Shown: positions 57,417 to 64,000 of the stretch, in pieces
Position numbering within the stretch: position 1 is the first letter of the stretch
How the letters are laid out: the number at the start of each line of letters is the position of its first letter
Origin: Acinetobacter kanungonis
GTDB lineage: Bacteria; Pseudomonadota; Gammaproteobacteria; Pseudomonadales; Moraxellaceae
NCBI RefSeq assembly: GCF_009939195.1
Contig: NZ_JAACKC010000001.1
Span: 489,665-553,664, forward strand
Reading direction: 5' to 3'
Length of the DNA: 64,000 nucleotides
Made by a program: the position numbers and the translations under genes
The notes under the pieces: model-generated
What the model was told of the DNA's origin: nothing
Seen by the model: the letters and a program-made list of their open reading frames with translations, nothing else
Databases searched by the model: none

Positions 57417-58301
57417 TTATCGCGCTCGAGTAGACCACCAACACAAAAAAGATCCGCCTGTGACCAAAGCTGCACCCTGCCAGAATGACCATGTCAGCTC
57501 AATACTCAGCAACTGCATAGCAATGAGCGAGGAAATAATTGGCGTGAAATAAGACGCTGCGGTCAGAAGCTGAATATTGCCATGCAAAATGCCAATATTC
57601 CATGCTGCATACCCGAGTCCAAAAGCAGCAGCACTAAACACCAGATACAGATAGCTATACCATTCAATGTTAGGAATAACAAAGTCTCCCATCCAAAAGT
57701 ACTTCAACCATAATGCGATGGAAGTCAGACAGAAAAACAAGGCAATCGCATTTTGACCATTCCCGATTTTCTTGGTCACAATGCAATATGCCGCCCAGAT
57801 AAAAGCCCCCATGAATGCTAAAACATAACTAATCGGATTCGAGGCAATATTCTGCGTAAGCTGGCGAATACTAAATTCGCCATTCCCAACCTGAACCTGA
57901 ATAATGCCCAATAAAGTGAGTAGCACCCCCACAATCACCCAAGGATGGAACTTCTGCTCTTTAGCTAAGATTAAAAGCAGCACCGTCAAGCTTGGCCACA
58001 AATAGTTCAGAATACTGACTTCAACCGCTTGCTGACTATTTTGTGCAAATGCGAGGGAAAGCGACAAACAAAGCTCGTAGGAAACAAATAAAATTGAACC
58101 CCAAATAAGATAGGTTTTATTCAATAAATGCAGTTTGGGTGGCTTAAATAGAATGAGTAAAACAACAGAACTTAAACTGTAAATGAGGCAGACCCCTAAA
58201 ATTGGACCAAAACCCTCCGTCACCTGCCGTAATAACCCGACGATAGAAGCCCACAATAAGATGGCACAAAGCCCAATAATTGTGGCTAAACGATGTGACA
58301 T
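57417..58301 (-). CDS. yddG: Aromatic amino acid exporter YddG-like (DMT family)
   Basis: This 294-residue protein has ten helices. Many stretches match my recollection of E. coli YddG: LWASIVGLLRQVTEGFGP, ILFVSYELCLSLSL, VEVSILNYLWPSLT, ISYVLAFMGAFIWAAYC, AAWNIGILHGN and SYFTPIISS. It likely exports aromatic amino acids. It is a single-gene unit sharing a terminator with the convergent outer-membrane gene and is unrelated to the T6SS genes 237 bases upstream. Confidence 0.88.
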   Translation of the reverse strand: MSHRLATIIGLCAILLWASIVGLLRQVTEGFGPILGVCLIYSLSSVVLLILFKPPKLHLLNKTYLIWGSILFVSYELCLSLSLAFAQNSQQAVEVSILNYLWPSLTVLLLILAKEQKFHPWVIVGVLLTLLGIIQVQVGNGEFSIRQLTQNIASNPISYVLAFMGAFIWAAYCIVTKKIGNGQNAIALFFCLTSIALWLKYFWMGDFVIPNIEWYSYLYLVFSAAAFGLGYAAWNIGILHGNIQLLTAASYFTPIISSLIAMQLLSIELTWSFWQGAALVTGGSFLCWWSTRAR

Positions 58302-58537
58302 GATTCTCTACTTTAGCACTGCAAAATTCATGTGAATGTAACAACACTCAGATGGAGCGACAAGGCATTTGTCGAACAGAAGGCTGAATATTTTTTCCAA
58401 GTGTAGGTACGCTTCAACAAAGTCTTCAGAACCGAAGCTAAAAGCCGCACTTTCTAGGTAAATGATTAAACCTCAATTAGTGAAATATTATTCAAACGTT
58501 CGACTAAAAAATTAGATGCGAGACCCAAATTTTTAAA

Positions 58538-58804
58538 TTAGTTCGCACCTTGGACTAAACTTTGCTTAGGCAATAACTTGCAGCCACATGATAATACATC
58601 ATTCACACGTGCCACAGCTTTTCCCATGACCAACATATGTGCATCACCCGAAATAATGGTGGCAACTACTTTATGTAAAGGACAAGTTGCTTTATCTCCA
58701 ACACATGCCACTGCAATCCCCTCAATCGTGTAGGTTGATTGCCCTGAAATGACTTTTCCACCACCCGTCGTTGGACACCCAACCGTAATATACGGCGTCG
58801 CCAT
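58538..58804 (-). CDS. PAAR-domain T6SS spike tip protein
   Basis: This 88-residue protein is a lone PAAR domain. It has VGCPTTGGGKVISGQ, the Cys/His pair in KATCPLHK, and GDAHMLVMGKAVARVNDVLSCGCKLLP with further metal ligands. It caps the VgrG spike of the type VI secretion needle. There is no C-terminal toxin domain, so it may carry separate effectors. It follows the OmpA-like gene by 16 bases and is the last gene of this T6SS segment. Confidence 0.9.
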   Translation of the reverse strand: MATPYITVGCPTTGGGKVISGQSTYTIEGIAVACVGDKATCPLHKVVATIISGDAHMLVMGKAVARVNDVLSCGCKLLPKQSLVQGAN

Positions 58805-58820
58805 ACCTCATTCTCCAAAA

Positions 58821-59585
58821 CTATAAAACTTCAAATTCAATTCTTCTATTCTTCTTGCGCCCTTCAGCAGTCGTATTGTCGGCGACTGGTTTGTCAGAAC
58901 CTAAACCCGCCGTACTTAACCGTTCAGCAACAATACTTTTACCAACCAAATAGGTTTTCACTGCTTCTGCCCGAGCCAAACTCAACTGTTCATTTTTCTT
59001 GGCATCCCCTGAGCTATCAGTATGCCCAATAATTTTGACGTTCTTGTCTTGCACTTTATTTAATGCAACAGCCATCTCATCCAGAATTTTGGTTCCCGTC
59101 ACCGTTAAAATGGCACTGCCTGATTCAAACTCAACAATACGATCCTTTAAAGCATCATCTACAATTTTTTGCTCAGATTGGTTCGCTGTAAGTGTGGTAT
59201 TCAAACGATATGGAGGTTGTACCAACGACTGGAACATTGAAGTGATTGGTTGCAACTCATTTGGATTGTTCAGTTTTCCAGATAATTCGACTTGAGTTCC
59301 CTTAATGGCCAATTTTCCTGCACTCACCTTTTTTAGGTCTGGAGTAATGACTCTGGTCACACTTTCATTCCAGTCCGCTGGTGTAGTGACAGCACGAATC
59401 TGAATCTTATCGACAATTTGTTCGGCACCATAAACTGCAGATAACTTTTGTAAAATTGCTTGTTTACTGGCTTCATTGGGAACCGCCCCCTCAACCACAA
59501 TGGATTGAGCATAGACCATACTGGTACAAAACAGCCCTAGACCAAACAGAAAATTGGCGGAAATCATTTTATTTACAGCTTTCAT
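58821..59585 (-). CDS. OmpA-family peptidoglycan-binding T6SS protein (TagN-like)
   Basis: This 254-residue exported protein has a signal peptide (about residues 1-27) and a BON-like region (VVEGAVPNEASKQAILQKL). The C-terminal OmpA domain has VKIIGHTDSSGDAKKN and LSLARAEAVKTYLVGKS. The position after tagF matches tagN in Acinetobacter T6SS loci. It may anchor the trans-envelope complex to peptidoglycan. The four-base gap to tagF supports cotranscription. Confidence 0.85.
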   Translation of the reverse strand: MKAVNKMISANFLFGLGLFCTSMVYAQSIVVEGAVPNEASKQAILQKLSAVYGAEQIVDKIQIRAVTTPADWNESVTRVITPDLKKVSAGKLAIKGTQVELSGKLNNPNELQPITSMFQSLVQPPYRLNTTLTANQSEQKIVDDALKDRIVEFESGSAILTVTGTKILDEMAVALNKVQDKNVKIIGHTDSSGDAKKNEQLSLARAEAVKTYLVGKSIVAERLSTAGLGSDKPVADNTTAEGRKKNRRIEFEVL

Positions 59586-59589
59586 TATT

Positions 59590-60552
59590 TTATTGACCCT
59601 GTATAAAAGTGTTCTTAAAAAGTTTAATCGCCTGATTTAGACTGAGTTGGCGCTCGCATAACGCCTGCTCCAGAGCAGCCAAACCCGCATTCTGCGCTAA
59701 ATAACCATCAATCCATTCCGCATGAATTAATGAAACCCAGCGATTACTATTCAAGTTTTGGCTAAAAATATCACTGAGTGCAGCGATGTCAGCCCCTTGA
59801 AAGCCAAATAACAATATAGGCTCTTCGCAATGTAATAATCCCACCAGAACTTCTGTATTTTGGTTATGCAGAAAAGCATTGATTAGGCTGCACCAAAACG
59901 CTGCGATTTCATAACTGTGCCGCGCATTATGAACTGGGAGGATTAAAACTTTATTCAGCTTGGCAACACCATAATGCAGAATCGGTTGTAGCAATAAGCC
60001 TAGTCCAATCATGCTCTGAGCCAATTGATAGCTATTTAACTTCATTAAGCCCGCAAATGAATGCATCGTGTGATGATCAAAGAATTCGGCGCTTGGTACA
60101 GTCGCAGATTGCGGTAAACTTTGAGTAAAGCTTGCAAGCTGATTGGATAACTCTTCTTCTTGTCGAATCGTCTTCAATATTTTGTTTTGCTGGAATAAAT
60201 GTACCAGTAAGGGCTTATAAATTAGGGGTGCAAAAGATAAGTTAGCCGCAGGATGAGCTATTTCAAGTAAATGCGAGAGCACCATCGGGAATTTGCGTCC
60301 TGATGAATCCTGACTGGCGGCTAAATTAGCCACCAGAAACATCGGCTCCATAGGGTTTGCGATAAAGAAATCTAAGCTTGGCAAAGTCCGATATGAGACG
60401 TCGAAATCGGCTTGTTTCATTGCCAACTCCAATGCCTCACTCATCCAGCGATCAAGCATAGCGATGATTGCAGATTGTCCTTTACTCTTTAAAAAGTCAC
60501 CATGTGCAGGCGTTTTACCGAAATACAAAGGGGCTGTTTTAATCACCTGCAT
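59590..60552 (-). CDS. tagF: T6SS-associated protein TagF
   Basis: This 320-residue protein begins with the TagF/ImpM hallmark [13 protein letters not shown] and the downstream LDRWMSEAL. It contains a conserved [12 protein letters not shown]. TagF represses T6SS assembly post-translationally, in some species through Fha. The C-terminal half (from about residue 140) is less typical and may be a second domain. It lies 37 bases after tssM. Confidence 0.88.
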   Translation of the reverse strand: MQVIKTAPLYFGKTPAHGDFLKSKGQSAIIAMLDRWMSEALELAMKQADFDVSYRTLPSLDFFIANPMEPMFLVANLAASQDSSGRKFPMVLSHLLEIAHPAANLSFAPLIYKPLLVHLFQQNKILKTIRQEEELSNQLASFTQSLPQSATVPSAEFFDHHTMHSFAGLMKLNSYQLAQSMIGLGLLLQPILHYGVAKLNKVLILPVHNARHSYEIAAFWCSLINAFLHNQNTEVLVGLLHCEEPILLFGFQGADIAALSDIFSQNLNSNRWVSLIHAEWIDGYLAQNAGLAALEQALCERQLSLNQAIKLFKNTFIQGQ

Positions 60553-60589
60553 CGGAATTCTCCTGCTGTTCTACTCCACCACTGCTGCA

Positions 60590-63500
60590 TTAGTTGTTAA
60601 CTCCTGACATGGATGGCTGCTGCCCTTGCACAGGTAATTTACTTTCCGCATTGGGCTTTAAAGGTTCCGATGCGACCTGTGCAGCGACAACACGCACAGC
60701 TTTATCCATCACCACTTTATCCACCAGTTGCAGACCTGCGTAACCCCGCCCTGAACCCACATTGCTATTACTGTTACCACTGATCAGACGGAAGTTCAGC
60801 TTCACTGCTAAGGATGGATCTTTCGGGTCAGTCCACGTCATTTCAAAGCTGCCATTTTGCGGTTTACGTTGTGCTGAATCGATCAGTCGATTAATGCCAT
60901 ATTCACCTGGAGCATCAAAAATGGTATGGGTTTGTCCTTGCAAATCTACTGCAGTAATTCGCACACCTGGGATAGCACCAGGATTTGGCCAAATAAAGTT
61001 TACCCATTGTTGAATTCCGTTTTCATAGAGCATGCGCTGTCCATCAATATCAATGCTATACGACTGCAACTTCGGATTTGGTAAAGGATAGAATTGGAAA
61101 TTAGACTGATTGGCAGCTGCGGGTGCTGCTGCCTGATTAAGCTCGCCCGTCGCAACGCCATTTGCTGGTGCAACATAACGTTGGAAGTTCATGACAAACT
61201 GTGGATTTAAGCCCACCCCTAAATCTTTCCAAGTTTTAGACGACAACATATAACCGCGTCGAATCACCAAAGGGTCTAAGCTTTCTTTCACGAATCGAGC
61301 AATACTGCCTGTTTCGCCAAAGACCTGCCCAATTTCAGCACTGGTCGCCTGAATGGTCGCACTTTGATTAAACGGATATTTGTTTGCCAAAGTCTGACTA
61401 AATGGCTGATAAGCCTGCATGACCCACAATTTATTAATTTCATCTTGCGCAGGTAATAACAACGCAGTAAATGCTTGGGTTAATGGACTTACCAACAAAC
61501 GTTGTAACATTTGCTGATCGCTGGCATTTACACCCACGGTGAGCTTTTCATCGACAATTTTCTGCGTGCTATTAAACACAGAGCTTTGCTCATTAATGGT
61601 TTGTTTTACCACTGTTAATGCACTAGGACCAATATCCCCTGCATTTTTTAAATCATTAAATTTACTACGCACTTGCGAGAAACTCATTAAGTATTCATCA
61701 AGGAGCGACTGATTCTGTTGATCATCCCGTTTACGAACCAATTGGTAAAACACCACAAATTCTTGTGAGATCGGTCCTTGTGCTTGCTGAAGTGCTTTTT
61801 GAACGGCATCTTCATTATTTTGTCTTAAAATTTTACGTTTGAACCAAGCCACAAAACCTGTTTGTGGTGCAGCCAATTCCGCTTGCACAACAGGATTATC
61901 CCAACTGGTTTCTTGCGTAACTCGATTAAGGAAAACTCGAATTGGCGAGTTTTGCGATTCACCTAAAATATCGACAATCCGTGCATCAGTTTTAAAATCT
62001 GTCCCTTTGGCATAATGCACTGCATTTAAAAACTTTTTCCATTCCAAGATATATTCTTGCTTGTATAACTGCGTCAGTTGTTTCCGAATTTGATCAGGAC
62101 TACCGCTAAAAGTTAAATCATCAGATTGTGTTGTATTGAGCACCCAATCCTTACTATCAGTCGGTTTATTCGCAACTTCGTCAATCGCTTTGGCAACATA
62201 ATCATTCCAAGCCTGATAGGTAAATACGCCAGGAAGTGCATATCCCCCCATCACCACAGTCTTGTTATTTTCACCAACAATTTGTGCAACGGTTAAAGCA
62301 GGAAAACGTACGGCTGCACGCATTTTAATTTCGTTATACACCCGATCGCGTGCTGGCATACCACGCACGACAGACACCATGACTTGTCGGGTCTGCTCCA
62401 CCAGCTGAGTATCTGCCGCTAATACAGGAAATGCCTCTTGATTGGCTAAGGTCATGGCATAACTTAAGACTTGTTCGGCTTTTTGGGTCAACTCTGCCTG
62501 CGGCATCGAACCGCGATTTGCCAATAACCAAGAACGCCAAAATTTGGTCACCTGATCACCTAAATGACTTGAATCCATATATTGATGATTACTCATCATC
62601 AAATAAGCTTTTAATGCGTTATAGGCATCCTGTGGATTTGTCTCAGAAGGCTCGAAATATTGTGTCGTTTTCTGGGTTGACACTTGCTGGATTTGCACAT
62701 TGGCATGATTTTCCTTCAGCACTGCTTCATTGGCTTTAACACGCTGCAGATATTGTTCAATATTTTGTTGCGATGGTTGCAAAACCAGTTGTTGAATACC
62801 TTTCAGATATTCCAGTTCGAGTTTTTCCCTGAGGTCTTCTCCCTGATAAAGGCCAAAGGAAAACTTGAAGGGTCGATCCTGCGCAAAAGTATCAAATTGC
62901 TGCAGTCGGTTTTGAAGAATCAACAATGCATCAAGTTGGGTTGAAAGATCCGTTCCCGAACTTTTCTCCATTTGCAGTACTTTATTCAAGTCTGCCTGTA
63001 CGTCCATAATCAACTGCTGATTATTGCGATAAGACCAAACCCACGTCGCCAAGACCAAAGACACGGCAAATAAGGTCACGATAAAACCCAAATAACGTTG
63101 TCGTTTCCGTGTCGGGTTAATGTGCTGTTTGACCAGATTTTTATCTTTTAAAATGACGTTTGAAAAAAGCCCCTTTAAAAAATACCCATGATTTTGTGTA
63201 ATGACGGCTTGGGTCTGATCTAACTGTTTAAGTAAATTTAAATCAAATTCTTGCGCAATTTGCTCCGTCATCGGGCTTTCAATCATGCCTTCCTGCAAGG
63301 CACTGGTGAAATAAAAACCACGGAAAACAGGTTTAAATTGATAGGGATTATCTTCAAAAAGTGCCGCAATAAAGGTTTTCACAGCAGGTTTAAGCGTTTT
63401 AAACTCCAAAGGAAAAGTCATCACGCCGGGCGAGATATTCTGTGCATGACGTCGACTTAAATGCGTGGTACTGACACTTTTTAATCCATCAAAAAGAATA

Positions 63501-64000
63501 TTGTAGTGTTGCTCAAACATGTCTGAGGCATTCGCAGCAGATTCAGGGTCATATGGCAAAGTTGCCCCCCAAACCTGATCAAATTCCTGCCCATCATAAC
63601 AGTCAAAAAATTCTGTAAAACCTGCAATCAGATCCATCTTGGTAAATACAACGTATACAGGTGCAAAAATCTCGAGCCGCTCGGTTAAATCTTGAATACG
63701 TGCTCTCAAGTTCTTTGCCAACTTCAAGGACTTTTCGGGGCTTTGGCTAATCAATTCCGCAATACTGACCACCACAATCAAGCCATTCACAGGTGCTTTA
63801 GGACGATTCTTTTTCAGCAGTTTAAGAAAACCGAGCCATTCCCCGTGGTCTTCCGCATAGACCGAATAACGACCCGCGGTATCCAGCAATACGCCATCCG
63901 TTGAAAAAAACCAGTCGCAGTTTCGGGTACCACTTAATCCCGCAGAGACTACTTTTTGATGGGATTCTTCAAAAGGGAACTTCAAACCTGAATTATAAAT
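60590..64000 (-). CDS. tssM: T6SS membrane complex protein TssM (IcmF), 5' end missing
   Basis: At least 1136 residues are present. The frame runs off the window edge, and the visible N-terminal residues NSGLKFPFEE follow the family's Walker A, so the true start is upstream. The partial P-loop domain has LLDTAGRYSVY, GFLKLLKKNRPKAPVNG and FTKMDLIAGF. A transmembrane helix lies near YLGFIVTLFAVSLVLATWVW, and the long periplasmic IcmF part follows to the C-terminus. TssM with TssL and TssJ forms the trans-envelope channel. It is cotranscribed with tagF. Confidence 0.92.
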   Translation of the reverse strand: MYNSGLKFPFEESHQKVVSAGLSGTRNCDWFFSTDGVLLDTAGRYSVYAEDHGEWLGFLKLLKKNRPKAPVNGLIVVVSIAELISQSPEKSLKLAKNLRARIQDLTERLEIFAPVYVVFTKMDLIAGFTEFFDCYDGQEFDQVWGATLPYDPESAANASDMFEQHYNILFDGLKSVSTTHLSRRHAQNISPGVMTFPLEFKTLKPAVKTFIAALFEDNPYQFKPVFRGFYFTSALQEGMIESPMTEQIAQEFDLNLLKQLDQTQAVITQNHGYFLKGLFSNVILKDKNLVKQHINPTRKRQRYLGFIVTLFAVSLVLATWVWSYRNNQQLIMDVQADLNKVLQMEKSSGTDLSTQLDALLILQNRLQQFDTFAQDRPFKFSFGLYQGEDLREKLELEYLKGIQQLVLQPSQQNIEQYLQRVKANEAVLKENHANVQIQQVSTQKTTQYFEPSETNPQDAYNALKAYLMMSNHQYMDSSHLGDQVTKFWRSWLLANRGSMPQAELTQKAEQVLSYAMTLANQEAFPVLAADTQLVEQTRQVMVSVVRGMPARDRVYNEIKMRAAVRFPALTVAQIVGENNKTVVMGGYALPGVFTYQAWNDYVAKAIDEVANKPTDSKDWVLNTTQSDDLTFSGSPDQIRKQLTQLYKQEYILEWKKFLNAVHYAKGTDFKTDARIVDILGESQNSPIRVFLNRVTQETSWDNPVVQAELAAPQTGFVAWFKRKILRQNNEDAVQKALQQAQGPISQEFVVFYQLVRKRDDQQNQSLLDEYLMSFSQVRSKFNDLKNAGDIGPSALTVVKQTINEQSSVFNSTQKIVDEKLTVGVNASDQQMLQRLLVSPLTQAFTALLLPAQDEINKLWVMQAYQPFSQTLANKYPFNQSATIQATSAEIGQVFGETGSIARFVKESLDPLVIRRGYMLSSKTWKDLGVGLNPQFVMNFQRYVAPANGVATGELNQAAAPAAANQSNFQFYPLPNPKLQSYSIDIDGQRMLYENGIQQWVNFIWPNPGAIPGVRITAVDLQGQTHTIFDAPGEYGINRLIDSAQRKPQNGSFEMTWTDPKDPSLAVKLNFRLISGNSNSNVGSGRGYAGLQLVDKVVMDKAVRVVAAQVASEPLKPNAESKLPVQGQQPSMSGVNN

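Overview
The window is chromosomal DNA from a low-GC gammaproteobacterium, almost certainly an Acinetobacter species. The evidence is the AT-rich composition, the protein families (GlyGly-CTERM/CSLREA proteins, LptM, ComEC, the tssM-tagF-OmpA-PAAR type VI order) and the gene neighbourhoods (lptM-lysA-dapF-xerC, etfBA, cysDN, an Lrp/LysE divergent pair). I see no rRNA, tRNA, CRISPR array, insertion sequence, integrase or prophage gene. Coding density is high and most operons end in clear Rho-independent hairpins. It reads as core genome with a few accessory loci.

Layout. 1-1.4 kb: an ECF sigma factor with a DUF3619-type membrane protein and a DUF3106 protein. 1.5-5.8 kb: two tandem secreted CSLREA proteins with GlyGly-CTERM tails. 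6.1-9.9 kb: hda, an AI-2E family permease, purM-purN. 9.9-17.8 kb: envelope and competence genes (hydrolase, S49 peptidase, LpxL-like acyltransferase, comEC, lolD with a LolC/E permease, PilZ protein). 17.8-22.9 kb: DMT exporter, YaiI, an unknown 309-residue protein, an overlooked 46-codon gene, serC, a Coq4-like protein. 23.1-28.0 kb: a TolC/HlyD/two-permease exporter operon with no ATPase gene. 28.1-34 kb: lipoprotein, gyrA with a large insertion in its C-terminal domain, etfBA. 34-40.8 kb: LysE/Lrp, GNAT, xerC, dapF, lysA, lptM. 40.9-47.9 kb: CycA-type and AGCS-type amino acid carriers, radA, Tim44-like protein, TehB. 48-55.8 kb: cysDN, secreted lipase, ubiC-ubiA, glnA. 56.6-64 kb: outer-membrane protein, YddG exporter, and the end of a type VI secretion cluster (PAAR, OmpA-like, TagF, TssM cut by the window edge).

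Functional links. The lptM-lysA-dapF block couples lysine/diaminopimelate synthesis with LPS-export maturation. ubiC and ubiA perform the first two committed steps of ubiquinone synthesis, and a Coq4-like protein lies elsewhere in the window. etfBA feeds electrons toward the quinone pool. glnA carries a well-formed sigma-54 promoter with a candidate NtrC half-site at enhancer distance. Several carriers (LysE, CycA-like, AGCS, YddG, EamA) handle amino acid import and export.

The most unusual items are the ATPase-less exporter with its enlarged, internally duplicated TolC loop, the approximately 88-residue GyrA insertion, the PilZ protein whose two binding motifs are separated by an inserted helical block, the paired rhombosortase targets, the A10 tract in the Tim44-like gene, and the glnA control region. 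I did not find a clearly new multi-gene defence or mobile system.
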